The position numbers and the translations under genes were made by a program. Positions 1 through 11,267 of a stretch of DNA of 64,000 nucleotides are shown here, in pieces. The stretch comes from Druceiella hillmani (lineage: Eukaryota > Arthropoda > Insecta > Lepidoptera > Hepialidae). Every line of letters starts with the position of its first letter. Position 1 is the stretch's first letter. The DNA lies in contig JAYKKI010000088.1 of assembly GCA_039881145.1 (NCBI GenBank), positions 1,133,501 to 1,197,500 on the forward strand, in the 5' to 3' direction. The notes under the pieces were generated by a model that searched no databases, was not told the origin of the DNA, and was given only the letters and a program-made list of their open reading frames with translations.

Positions 1-60
1 TTGTGAGGTTTTTTCTAAAAAGGGAGTGTAACATCTTAACCTTAGCGTATTAATATATAT

Positions 61-90
61 GATGATGATGATGATGATATGATGATGATA
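61..90. repeat. GAT microsatellite
   Basis: A short run of GAT triplets, interrupted once by TAT, sits at the left edge of the window just before the 144-bp tandem array. It is a simple-sequence repeat with no visible coding meaning. Confidence 0.85.
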
Positions 91-99
91 TGAAATATT

Positions 100-2090
100 A
101 GAAGCATTTTATATAGAAATAAATAATTCTCTAAAAATATGTGAAGATAATTCTGGGACTTTATAGAAAGTAACTAATATTAATCTTACACGTGAAATGT
201 TAGACGAAGCATTTGATGTAAAAATAAATAATTCTGTAAAAATATGTGAAGATAATTCTGGAACCTTATAGAAAGTAACTAATATTAATCTTACACGTGA
301 AATGTTAGAAGCTGTAACTAATATTAATCTTACACGTGAAATGTTAGAAGAAGCATTTGATGTAAAAATAAATAATTCTGTAAAAATATGTGAAGATAAT
401 TCTGAAACCTTATAGAAAGTAACGAATATTAATCTTACACGTGAAATGTTAGAAGCTGTAACTAATATTAATCTTACATGTGAAATATTAGAAGAAGCAT
501 TTGATGTAAAAATAAATAATTCTGTAAAAATATGTGAAGATAATTCTGGGACTTTATAGAAAGTAACTAATATTAATCATACACGTGAAATGTTAGAAGC
601 TGTAACTAATATTAATCTTACATGTGAAATATTAGAAGAAGCAATTGATGTAAAAATAAATAATTCTGTAAAAATATGTGAAGATAATTCTGGAACTTTA
701 TAGAAAGTAACTAATATTAATCTTACACGTGAAATGTTAGAAGCTGTAACTAATATTAATCTTACATGTGAAATATTAGAAGAAGCATTTGATGTAAAAA
801 TAAATAATTCTGTAAAAATATGTGAAGATAATTCTGGAACTTTATAGAAAGTAACTAATATTAATCTTACACGTGAAATGTTAGAAGCTGTAACTAATAT
901 TAATCTTATATGTGAAATATTAGAAGAAGCATTTGATGTAAAAATAAATAATTCTGCAAAAATATGTGAAGATAATTCTGGGACTTTATAGAAAGTAACT
1001 AATATTAATCTTACACGTGAAATGTTAGAAGCTGTAACTAATATTAATCTTATATGTGAAATATTAGAAGAAGCATTTGATGTAAAAATAAATAATTCTG
1101 TAAAAATATGTGAAGATAATTCTGGAACTTTATAGAAAGTAACTAATATTAATCTTACACGTGAAATGTTAGAAGCTGTAACTAATATTAATCTTACACG
1201 TGAAATATTAGAAGAAGCATTTGATGTAAAAATAAATAATTCTGTAAAAATATGTGAAGATAATTCTGGGACTTTATAGAAAGTAACTAATATTAATCTT
1301 ACACATGAAATGTTAGAAGCTGTAACTAATATTAATCTTACATGTGAAATGTTAGACGAAGCATTTGATGTAAAAATAAATAATTCTGTAAAAATATGTG
1401 AAGATAATTCTGGGACTTTATAGAAAGTAACTAATATTAATCTTACACATCAAATGTTAGAAGCTGTAACTAATATTAATCTTACACGTGAAATGTTAGA
1501 AGAAGTATTTGATGTAAAAATAAATAATTCTGTAAAAATATGTGAAGATAATTCTGGAACCTTATAGAAAGTAACGAATATTAATCTTACACGTGAAATG
1601 TTAGAAGCTGTAACTAATATTAATCTTACATGTGAAATATTAGAAGAAGCATTTGATGTAAAAATAAATAATTCTGTAAAAATATGTGAAGATAATTCTG
1701 GAACTTTATAGAAAGTAACTAATATTAATCTTACACGTGAAATTTTAGAAGCTGTAACTAATATTAATCTTACATGTGAAATATTAGAAGAAGCATTTGA
1801 TGTAAAAATAAATAATTCTCTAAAAATATGTGAAGATAATTTTGGGACTTTGTAGAAAGTAACTAATATTAATCTTACACATGAAATGTTAGAAGCTGTA
1901 ACTAATATTAATCTTAGACGTGAAATGTTAGAAGAAGCATTTGATCTAAAAATAAATAATTCTGTAAAAATATGTGAAGATAATTCTGGGACTTTATAGA
2001 AAGTAACTAATATTAATCTTACATGTGAAATATTAGAAGAAGCATTTTGTGTAAAAATAAGTAATTCTGTAAAAATATGTGAAGATAATT
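100..2090 (+). repeat. 144-bp tandem array derived from a copia-type RNase H region
   Basis: About 14 head-to-tail units repeat every 144 bp; the word gatgtaaaaataaataattc recurs at 215, 359, 503, 647 and 791 and onwards. Most units carry an internal duplication of about 39 bp around ctaatattaatcttaca; the first and last units lack the second copy. Because 144 is 48 codons, the plus-strand frame is kept from unit to unit. It reads a peptide with VKINNSVKICEDNSGTL, followed by one TAG per unit. That peptide resembles the segment around the catalytic aspartate (EDN) of Ty1/copia RNase H. The array runs into the matching end of a copia element (next entry), so I infer amplification from that element. 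The minus strand is also open for 223 codons, which I regard as a by-product. Confidence 0.85.
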
Positions 2091-2285
2091 CGAGAACTTT
2101 AATTATTGAAAAAAAAAACAAATTTTATATTTAAAATATAATCATGAACATAATAAAAGGAGATTAATTAAAGTAAGTAAAGTTCAATCAGAAGAATATA
2201 TCGCTAATATACTAACTAAACCTTTAATTTAAAATAAATACATAAAATTTAGAGAATGTTATGTTAAATTAAATGAACACTAATT
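2041..2285 (+). pseudogene. Ty1/copia retrotransposon pol remnant, RNase H C-terminus
   Basis: The final array unit continues as SVKICEDNSRTLIIEKKN. After a stop and a frame change near 2130, the next plus-strand frame reads VQSEEYIANILTKPL, a stop, then YIKFRECYVKLNEH and a stop near 2283. The EDN motif and the (A)D/N-ILTKPL ending are hallmarks of the copia RNase H C-terminus. At least one frameshift, two internal stops and a probable loss of about ten residues between the two parts make it dead. This copy appears to be the source, or the last intact flank, of the 144-bp array. No integrase or reverse transcriptase is present, so it is truncated at the 5' side. Confidence 0.7.
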
Positions 2286-2289
2286 AAAA

Positions 2290-2640
2290 TTAATGAAATA
2301 TGACTGTAAAATTATATTTATATTTCAATTATTTATTAGTGCTGACATCTAACGTATAACTGAACAAGTATGTTATATGTGTGAGAAAAACGATGAGAGA
2401 ATGCGGCAAAACTTTTATAATTTCGTTTTTAAATATTATTTGGCGTGAGTACTTAAATTTATTATCTACACGTTACGTTTTAAAATTGACCGACTCCTAT
2501 ATAACACCCGTTTCGTTACAGTAGTTGTGGAAGAAAAAATGTTTGAAAACAAAGTGTATCGCTTTGTTTCTTTAATTAATATAAATTGGGTACAGAACAG
2601 AAATAAACATTACACTTTTAACAGATATTAAGATAAGACA
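2290..2640 (+). mobile_element. possible 3' LTR-like region of the copia remnant
   Basis: Immediately after the pol remnant lies about 350 bp containing a TATATAA box near 2499, an initiator-like tacagta about 20 nt downstream, and an AATAAA at about 2603. The order of promoter then polyadenylation signal is what an LTR would show. I see no clear polypurine tract and no TG...CA boundary or second LTR, so the assignment rests on position and signal order only. Confidence 0.3.
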
Positions 2641-3970
2641 GAGACAAGGATAAAAACAATTTATGAATGTAGAATTCTAGAAAAAAATATGAAAGGGTTT
2701 TAAAAATGATTTCAGAAAATATGTGGAGAAAAGTTCGTGACAACATGCAGTGTTCTCCAAAATGTTGTGTTTGGAGAATAAATTACGGGATATAAAGAGA
2801 TAAGTTTATAGAAACTAATCCTATATAATCATCAATGAATTCATTCAAACTGTAAATAAGGTAATTTGAACCTTATGAAATATAGAAAATAAGCACTAGC
2901 AAAAAAATTTATTTAAGATATGACCTGCTTTCAGGAAAGCAATTTATTTAGACCTAGATAACTCGCATATCCAAAATTACTTAATCATAAAGAATTGGCT
3001 TCAAGAATTTGTTTTGCTAAAATAAGCCATAAAAAAAGAAGATAACATGGTAAAACATTCAAAAGTTGTAATGACTTAGTTCTCTTACATCTTCGTTCGA
3101 TATAATATATATAAAATTGTAACAAAGTGAATTCTATCCATGGAAAATATTTTAAAAACAGCGATCGATTTGGCATATAGAATGATAATAAAAGCCAAAA
3201 AACCTGTCTTTAGAATTTTTCTGTCAGTCTGTATGTTAATTTGTTTGTCAATCATGCGAAATCTACTAGACGGATTTTGATGAATTTTGGTATGGTCATA
3301 ATTTATACCCAAGAGTAACATATGAGAATAAAAAATTGTAATAACTTTTTTATTTTGAATTTCACGTTTACAAAGTCGTAGCACAGTTAAGTTGTTTTTC
3401 TACCCTAAAAAACAAACAAAACTTGCCACACTATTTGATGTAACCAAAGCCAGGTAACACCGCTAATTCCATATTTACAATACAATTTTTAGCTATGACA
3501 AAATATTTGAAAAAAGTGCTAAAATATTGACAGTGCCTCTCAAAATTAGTCATGACATCAAGCGCTATATAATAACTGTGTGAAAAAATGAGAATGAACA
3601 CGCATCCTAACAAAAGGCTGCAAATTTGCACCTCAACAAAATCAAGCTAATAAATTGTCGTCAACGTACCTAGTAACAGTGCATATTTGGTACAAGACAA
3701 GGTCAATGCAACAATTGTGCGAGGCATGCACAAATATTTTTCAAAACAATTGCAATATTGAAAACAACAATATTTATATAAATAATAACGTTGACCGCAT
3801 TCATTTAACTTCTGCCAAAGGACAATGAGAACCGGCAATCCAAACATTCACCACTAGCAAGATTTATGTTACTATATAAGTCTTTGAATACACAAAACTT
3901 TCATTGAAGAAATAAAGCAATATACAGTAGCAGCGAAAAATTATAAACGAAAACTATACTTGATTTGTCA
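2641..3970. other. AT-rich spacer with one LINE/SINE-tail fragment
   Basis: No supported gene. Around 3200-3300 there is a stretch with tctgtcagtctgtatgttaa, tttgtttgtcaatcatgcga and ctactagacggattttgatg. This has the style of the 3' tails of lepidopteran RTE-type LINEs and SINEs. The open frames here are short, overlap one another and match nothing I recognise. Confidence 0.4.
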
Positions 3971-3971
3971 C

Positions 3972-4415
3972 TCCTTTTTAGTAGGTTCTATACCACCTAA
4001 GATAAAAGCAAACTCTTATAAGATCACTTGCGTCCGTCTGTCTATTAGTTCATTTGTCGCAGCCAATTTTATCAAAAAGTATACGATGTAAAAACTTGAA
4101 ATTTCGCATAGTAATACGTCTTACTAACGTCATATTTTGCGCAAGTTAACTACTACAGCATTCCCCCTGATTTCCGAAACTATAGAACCAAGAATTATGA
4201 AAAAACAGAGTTGTTAAAATCTGAACAGAAGAGACAGCGATTATCCTAATCTTATAATTTGTTTAAATATGCACCATGTTTTTGCACCCGTTTAAAATTA
4301 ATATTTGTAAAAAGTTTAATAGAGATATTATGAACCCTTAAATATTCATAAATGCCTAAATGTGCATGGAGCCCTCGTAGTGTGAGTTCTACTCGTACTT
4401 GACAGATTTTTTATG
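3972..4415 (+). mobile_element. diverged dispersed lepidopteran repeat (family A)
   Basis: The left end (tttttagtaggttctatacc, then cttataagatcacttgcgtc and cgtctgtctattagttc) and the right end (aaatgcctaaatgtgcatgg, ctcgtagtgtgagttc, cttgacagattttttatgg) match in order the ends of the better preserved copies at 25.7, 38.9 and 52.4 kb. It is non-coding. A second, very diverged terminus with the same layout (tcatagtgtgatttttgctt, tactttacaggttttttaat) lies at 4600-4660. Confidence 0.5.
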
Positions 4416-4669
4416 GATCTACTGTTATTTCAGTGCCCTAATTCATCCATTTCTATCTGTATTAGCCGTTTTTTTTCCAGAAATTTAAAACTTTGTATAG
4501 CGATAAAGTATATTAGGCACACTTCAATAGTGGACACTCAAAAATCTTTATAAGGAACTTTGAGAAGTGACAAATTAGGTACTCAAAATGTTTTTTTTAT
4601 TTTTAGCAAGTCACGTCTCATAGTGTGATTTTTGCTTGTACTTTACAGGTTTTTTAATGATGTCCCATA

Positions 4670-6120
4670 TTTTCAGTGCCCTATACTTCAAAAGAATAAA
4701 ACAGATCCTTGTAAATCATATATCTCTATCAGTCGTTTCAGAAAAAATTCAAAATTTTGCATAGCGATAAGTATTCAGACACACAAATTTTAAATTTTTA
4801 GAAATGGTAAAATATGTACTCAATTTTTTTTTCTTTTTTGTATGCCATGTAGACTATCATTCGAAAAGGCTAGTAATAAAAATCAAAAATATTATTTTCA
4901 TTATAAACATCTCCATAGACATGCTCCAGCTCAAGTAAAAACAAACATCCACTCTCCCTGTGGCCAAAACTACCAAACCTAAAGTTGTGAAAAAAATGGT
5001 TACCCAAAGTTTATTAAATAACTATAGCGACAATTCTAAATCTCATAGTTTTTGACAAAATTCATATTTTTGGGTGATAAATTTAATGTTGAAATATAAT
5101 ATTGGTATTAAATATTTAAAATTTTAAAAAATTTACCCCCAAATGGTTACAGAATGGGATCAATATGGTGTAAAAACATAAATCAGCTTAACAGAGTGTT
5201 TTGTGTTAAGACACAGTGTCTTATGTTTTGTTTTTTCAGAATACACACCGTTCTCATAATAGGAGTTAACTAATCAAAAATATGAAAAATTGTAGTACAT
5301 CGTATGAATATACTCTAGTTTCTTCATTAGGCATTTTCAATATTCATAATGTTTCACAGAAAGATTCCAAGTATTTTTCAATCGAGGGTCTACAAAATCA
5401 ATGTTTGTGATGGAAACATAGACCGGAGCCTGTATGCTTTTGCCCTTTTAACTTTAATTTAAATATTAAAAGAATTAAAACTTTTATTCTGAACGTTTAA
5501 TAAAGAAAATTATTCATTTTATTCTAAAATTAAATGAAACCTATAAATTGTGTTATGTTCCCATCGCATTATCATTTGTACGTTAATAACTGTTTAGTGA
5601 AATTATCCACCGAATACGCAAATGTTACAGACTCTCGTTTAACACATTCAGATAATACTGTCTTGTTAGGACCTGACAATGTTAATGTTGGATATAATGA
5701 ATAAAAATTAATAAGGTAACAAGGAGATAAAAGCAAAAATGGGCCTTGCGTTATAGAAATAGAATGTAATTTTTAAAAAAGCTGGCCATTTTTACGATAT
5801 AAAAAACAAACAATTCAGCAATTGGCCAAAACGAAATGCATATATTTTAACATATAAAGAATTGATAATAAAAAATTAAAAATAATATTAAACATCTAAC
5901 AAAGTACTTAATTACTTTTTAGAAACAATTACAAAAAATTATCATTAACGCTGCTTTTTTTAATTTATAGGCATTGCCAAAACTAATTAACTAGCATTGA
6001 CATTCGTTCTGTTCTTGTATAAAATAACCAGGCCTTTAACAAACAATTTCCACATTTTTCATTTGTTTGACGATTTAAATAAATCTTTTAAGGTGCATGA
6101 TTTTCACTTTCTCTAAAAAT
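4670..6120. other. AT-rich spacer, nothing recognised
   Basis: Low-complexity AT-rich DNA without a supportable open frame, RNA gene or repeat boundary that I can see. Confidence 0.5.
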
Positions 6121-6132
6121 GTAATTTCTATT

Positions 6133-6345
6133 CTTGTGGGGCCAACACTATGTAGACTTGTGTAATTTTTATTGTTGAACACCTGGACCCAACACTATGA
6201 GAGACTTTGTCGGTCTCGTATAGGCCCAACACTATGTAGACTTTGTCAATCTCGTTTGGGCCCAACACTATGTAGACTTATGTAATTTTTATTCTTAAAC
6301 ATCTGGACCCAACACTATGTATACTTTCTCGGTCTCGTTTATTTA
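6133..6345. repeat. imperfect minisatellite with CCCAACACTATG core
   Basis: The core ggcccaacactatgtagact recurs near 6137, 6186, 6223, 6259 and 6305, with spacing of about 36 to 49 bp. Two linker types alternate: ttgtgtaatttttattgttg-like and tttgtcggtctcgt-like. It is therefore a compound tandem repeat with five units. No coding potential is apparent. Confidence 0.75.
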
Positions 6346-6349
6346 GTGA

Positions 6350-8104
6350 CGTGACAAAAATACCAATAAAGAAATGAGCCCTTATGAGGTTGAGTAAAGC
6401 AAAGGTATCTTAGGACAGAGGAGTATGACATTCTGAAATAGTTGCTTAATGCTGTATAAGAAAGAGACAGCATGAAGACATTTAACTATTTCAAATACTT
6501 AGAAAATTTTATCAAAAATTATCTGCCATCTTTATTTGCCCAGCTAAAAAAAGAGACCATGACTACATTTTACTTTATCATTTTTTTCATAATAGTTACA
6601 TATTTACTGATATAGTTTTTTAACAGTATTTTCAATATTTTGGTTATTAATTCTGCACTTAAATCAAGGACCGAACTGCACGGTCTACTTGTGTCAATTA
6701 GACTTAATTATGTAATTTAAAAGTGCTTTATAACGATCTATTATAATTAGCTATACACACCCTGGAACTATTTTGTAGATATTCATATCCCTCATTATGC
6801 ACACATTCTAAAAACATTATATACTCTATATCCATCTGGATATAATAAGCGATACCTTGGTGAATTCGTAATGAAATAAATCACCATAGATTTTATACAC
6901 TTACATGTACAAATTACCCATACCATAGATTATATATGTAATCCGAAATAGAGATTTATTCAGAAAACATATATAGAAATTAGGTTTTCTGCAATTTAAC
7001 GCAGAAAAATGAAAGAAACATGGGATTTAAAGTTCACTAAAAACGAAGGTTTACAATTCTGCATGGCTATATTACCTAAATTAAACACAAACACAATAAT
7101 ACTTCTAATGCGCAAGTTGTATTTCGATGATTGTATTCCGACTAATAGTTACCATTACACAAACAAAAACATAAAAGATTTCTTTCTACATACGAAACAA
7201 AACATGGTCTTAAAAAATACTAACAGTTGTTTCACAGAATGTGAAATCTGCATACACGTGAACATACACTGGTCACAATCAACCACAAAAGTACTAACGA
7301 AAATGTTCATGCATTTTATTTAAATATTGCATATTAAAAAATAAAATTACTTTATAATAATTTAGCATCATTTAATTTAGCTTATATTCAATATTACTGT
7401 TTAATTTAGTGAAATTAAAACAACACATAAAAATAAAAACTACTAGACAGCTGCTTAGTTAGTTAATAACAAAACCACAGCATGGAATGAGTCTAAAAAT
7501 TTCCATCGAAGCATGACAATAACCATTAAAATATCGTTAAATTTATATAAAATATGAAAAAATACAATGGCTTCAATACGTAAGACAAACAGTAAGGGAA
7601 CCTAAATGAGCAGCAGAAAAACGTATGAGAGTACTTAACACATGGCTCGATTGTTTCCAAGATTTACAGAAAATGTTGTTAGGATTCCTATGAAATTGAG
7701 TTTTAACATACTTACATCGGCAAATGCAAGTGAAAGCATTGCTTTACTTGGTAAATTCATCATCATTGCTTACCTCACTTCGGTGTATTATACTCCGTTG
7801 TGTGAAATTATTGCTATACAAAAAATACCTCCAGATTTCACCATTTTGAATATACAAAAACAAATAACTAATATTATTGTATACACACAAAATAAATGTT
7901 GCACATAACAGTTATAAATAAAAGAAAAAACCAATAAAGAAAGTAACATTAGTGCAACAGTAATGTGCCTCACATTACTTTTGCGCCTTTCCCTTTTGCA
8001 TAAACATGTACATATCAATCGGTATATAAATAAGTAATAGTACGCGCCCGATATAAACAATAAACAAAGTTAATTATTTTAATTAAATATTTCTAGTTTC
8101 TTAC
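6350..8104. other. AT-rich region, probably inside or downstream of VRK intron 1
   Basis: I looked on the minus strand for the next kinase exon (the glycine-rich loop and the VAIK-type lysine region) and found none. An open frame on the plus strand at 7009-7323 (104 codons) has no motif I recognise and shows AT-driven composition, so I do not call it a gene. The region is presumably intron if the VRK gene continues leftward past the window. Confidence 0.4.
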
Positions 8105-8291
8105 CTATAGGTTTGCCAATTCTCCATTGTTTTTGTGTTATATCAGTCAATATCAAGCCTGGAGGTAGAGCTTCATCGTCCACAATGCTCACGTCTAGCT
8201 CACTAAACTCAAAGGCCTGATTGTTTTTAATTTTCTTCTTCGGAGGTTCTATCGTCTCAATAACATGAGAATCCGTTCCCTTTCGTCCCAT
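8105..8291 (-). CDS. vaccinia-related kinase (VRK1/ballchen/NHK-1 type), first coding exon
   Basis: The exon begins at an ATG at 8291 and encodes 62 codons plus one base. Residues 1-25 are a basic start with a PPKKKIK cluster (possible nuclear signal). Residues about 43-61 read LPPGLILTDITQKQWRIGK, the characteristic lead-in to the VRK kinase domain (LPPGxxLTD...WxxGKPIG). The exon stops at GKPIG, directly before the Gly-rich ATP loop, at a strong donor (ATAG|GTAAGAAA, donor GT at 8104-8103), giving a phase-1 intron whose next codon would be the loop glycine. VRK1-family kinases are nuclear Ser/Thr kinases that phosphorylate histone H2A/H3 and BAF and act in mitosis and meiosis. That role is family knowledge, not visible here. 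Downstream exons are not found in the window, so the gene is partial. Reading through the donor adds only a few unrelated residues before a stop, which supports splicing. VRK2/3 or a duplicated paralogue cannot be excluded. Confidence 0.85.
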
Positions 8292-8345
8292 TATTTGTTA
8301 TTCGCGACTACGCTGATAACTTGTATTTATAATAATGCAGACAAA
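8292..8345 (-). promoter_or_regulatory. 5' leader and proximal promoter of the VRK gene
   Basis: The bases upstream of the ATG (read on the minus strand: cgcgaataacaaataATGGG) give an acceptable insect start context with A at -3. No TATA box is evident. A CpG-bearing stretch at 8310-8370 is less AT-rich than its surroundings and is the likely promoter. The transcription start is not defined. Confidence 0.35.
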
Positions 8346-8739
8346 TTATGCCTATACTAGCGCTCACATCGCGCTAATCCCAACTTATGAGAGATAATTA
8401 CACGCTGTAACAAGGTATTTAAAGATATATAACGAAAAGTACTTGATGAAATATAAATAATCGATTAAAAATGTATTATTGCTTAGAGTAAATAGTCGTT
8501 ACGACCACTTTCAAACCGATATTTTCGCAATTTATCCGTTAAACAAAACGACTAACGTCAAACTTAAAGTAAATTGTGCCATAAAAGTGATTTTTTACCG
8601 TAAAACCCCGTTTTTATTTGGAATATCTTATCGTTAATTAATTTATATCACTTTTAACTATTATAATAACAGTGCGATTACATAAAAACAGTGTAAAACG
8701 GAATTATATTCAGACACCAACTCAAAACAACTGATTACA

Positions 8740-8830
8740 ATTACGCCATGTTGGATAGAAATCGATGGGGACCGTGACGTCACAGCATGCGGACCGGTTA
8801 TTGGTACTTGGAAAATGGCCGCGCCCAATG
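8740..8830. promoter_or_regulatory. CRE/CCAAT/ATGGC promoter-like cluster
   Basis: Within 90 bp there is a perfect palindromic TGACGTCA (8775-8782), an inverted CCAAT box (ttattgg, near 8800), and two ATGGC motifs on opposite strands (minus-strand catggcg near 8750, plus-strand aaaatggccgcgcc near 8815). The GC content is clearly higher than the flanks. It lies 450 bp upstream of the VRK start, so it may be a distal VRK promoter. It may instead be a relic of the THAP-associated repeats, which carry the same CRE plus CCAAT pairing at 16.8 kb. Confidence 0.4.
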
Positions 8831-8899
8831 TTACCAGAATATGTAAAAATTCCCTCCTAATACGGATTATAAAACACGACTGAAATAACATGAGTAAAA

Positions 8900-10980
8900 T
8901 TGATAAAATTCAAGATTTTATATAATCAACATTTTTGTATTTTCGACTTATAAAAATGATATAACCACAATTTTTTTATTACAAAGATTATTATTGGCAT
9001 TGTAAAATTTATTTTACAATAAGCAAATAATAGTATTATTCGATAATAATTTTTAAAATTATATAAAAGACATTTTATTTTTATGTGGAAAAATAATTTA
9101 TATTGGATAAAAAGAAAGCTTTGAAATTTTTGGACATAAAGAAGAGATTTAGATTTAATACGGTAACTATGAAATTATTAACTGTAAAAAATATGTTAGC
9201 AAATAGATAACATTGAAATAAAAGTATTAAGCACACCAAATATTCTAAATATGCTAGTAATGGTAATAGTAATGGCTCTAACATGTTGACTCAAAATAAA
9301 ATACATATTAAGTCAATTCAATTATTACTACATGATTGATAAAAAATAATTTTTATAATATAGAAAATAAATTGGAATTAAATATTTTCAAACTTATAGT
9401 AATTGTTCATTAACCTAATTTGTTTCGAAAACGAAATATAGTTTGCTATTATTCATACTGTATTGAAATTACACATAAAATTCATTTTCATAACATGGCT
9501 TTAATTTGTTGAACGTGTGAACTTCAATGTTAGTTAGTAATAATAGAGTAACTGAAACCATTGTAACTATATAATTTGTTTATTATTTTTAGAAGCTATT
9601 CGAGAATACATATAAAGTGATCATTGATATGTAGTTTTGTTTACAACAAGATAACCGTATACCTAATAAAAAATAATTTTGTTAGCAGTGTCTTAGCTTC
9701 AAAGAATACGAGTACAATTAGCAAGTGTATAATATACGAGTAAATTAATCATAGTAGCTTATTTAAAAAAAAATAAAATACAACCTGTTAAAATTTTGAA
9801 GATGAGAATTTTTTTCTTCGTTTAATATTACTCTATTTGAGTTTGGGATATTTTAATATACTGAACTGACAATACCATTTAATTCTTCAATGTCCGCAAT
9901 GCATAGAAAATTGTTACAAAATTTTACAGGAAATTTATCATTTTTATCAGTTTATTAATACATATTTAATAAATAGATGAGTTTTTAAAATGATTTAGTT
10001 AATCAGAAATAACTATAAACAAAAATTAATGCATTTACCGGCATAATTAAACAAGAAAGGTAACATTCTGAAGTTAGCAACATATAATTTCAATTAAAAT
10101 AGATCCATATGTAAAGTTTTGATGATAACTTCAGAGTAGACGTTTGTTTTTAAAAATTGTTATGTGGGATTTATTGTCTATGACATTTTAAATTTATTGA
10201 TATTTAAAACGAATTATAAATATTACTTTTTAGGAAAATTTCAAATATAGAAATATTAATGGAGTTTAATAATGAAAATATATCATATCATTTAAAATCA
10301 ATATTCCTTTTCATTGCTGAAATGAAAATAACGATTATGATTTGTTTCAAACCAATTATAAATAAATAATATTTGTGATACATAAACAATAATATATATT
10401 TAAGTTACATATGTTTATTGAACTTTTATATAATAAAAATGGAATACTATTTTATTACTAAACAGCTATATAATATGCGATAAAATTATTTTCTTTGTAA
10501 AGAAAATATTCGTTTATTTGTAATATAATATTTTTCTTTTTAAATTGTTTCTTATTTTAAGAGCTGAATATTATTATCAAAAATTTTCATGCTTAGTGTT
10601 TGGTTTCATTTAGAGAATGTGTCTTTTTTTTATATTATATGATTAAGTATTTGAATGAAATAATTTTATAAAATTTAATGTTTAATTCTTATTTTGGTAC
10701 TAAAATAAATTCATATATACTAAAATAATTTTTGCTATTAAAGACAATCTATTTATTTTAATTATCGAAATTGACACAGCGATAATTTTAACTAATTTAA
10801 AATTTGCATTAAGACTTTTAACACAATTTTTGTAATAGATTGTCATAGTTATTTATATTGTCTTTGTTTATCTTGCGATGAAAGGTTGTACTCTATGTTA
10901 TATACTCTGTGGCACAGAATAGATGCTCTGTGGGTTGGTCAACATGTAGATCTGTCAAAAAATGTACCAACAAACTAATA
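8900..10980. other. very AT-rich spacer between divergent gene starts
   Basis: No open frame, repeat boundary or RNA gene can be supported. Poly-A/T runs and AATAAA words are frequent, as expected from composition alone. Confidence 0.5.
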
Positions 10981-11209
10981 ATAAATTAGTACATTATTGT
11001 ATTTTGTTGGGGTCGGTCGTTGGTAATGTTGGTTCGTGAAACTCTAATGTTATTATTCGTAAAAATGAAATAGTAAATTTTTATGTAACACAATTCAGTG
11101 AATATGATAAAATGTACGTCGGATATGTGCACATTTAAGTGATTGTGGAATATATTTGTTAACATAACATGTGGTTTACTTAATTTGTCTGACGGTGTAA
11201 ACTTTTAAT

Positions 11210-11267
11210 ATGGATGGTGGCAACAACGCTGACTCAGATCACTCTATGACATGGGAAGATTTTTTCG
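11210..11267 (+). CDS. candidate first coding exon of an unrecognised gene
   Basis: An ATG at 11210 opens a 19-codon frame, MDGGNNADSDHSMTWEDFF, that runs to a donor at 11268 (TTCG|GTACGTAC) in phase 1; reading on would stop after four codons. The peptide is acidic and low in AT-driven residues, unlike the chance frames around it. The preceding 200 bp contain an initiator-like ttcagtg near 11093 and a GC-richer ggtcggtcgttgg stretch near 11010. The closing WEDFF could lead into a helical domain (for instance a SAM-like one), but this is speculation. It is transcribed away from the VRK exon, with 2.9 kb between the two starts. No further exon was recognised downstream. Confidence 0.4.

Noticed and set aside
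1450..2121. 223-codon open frame on the minus strand
   Set aside because: It lies wholly inside the 144-bp array and is open because the unit is a multiple of three. The opposite strand carries the copia-like peptide.
3431..3631. PGFGYIK at the end of a minus-strand frame as the VRK glycine loop exon
   Set aside because: No acceptor at the needed position, and upstream and downstream residues do not fit the kinase. It is a chance resemblance.
7009..7323. 104-codon plus-strand frame
   Set aside because: No domain, no splice or promoter context, AT-driven residue use. Too weak to call in this composition.
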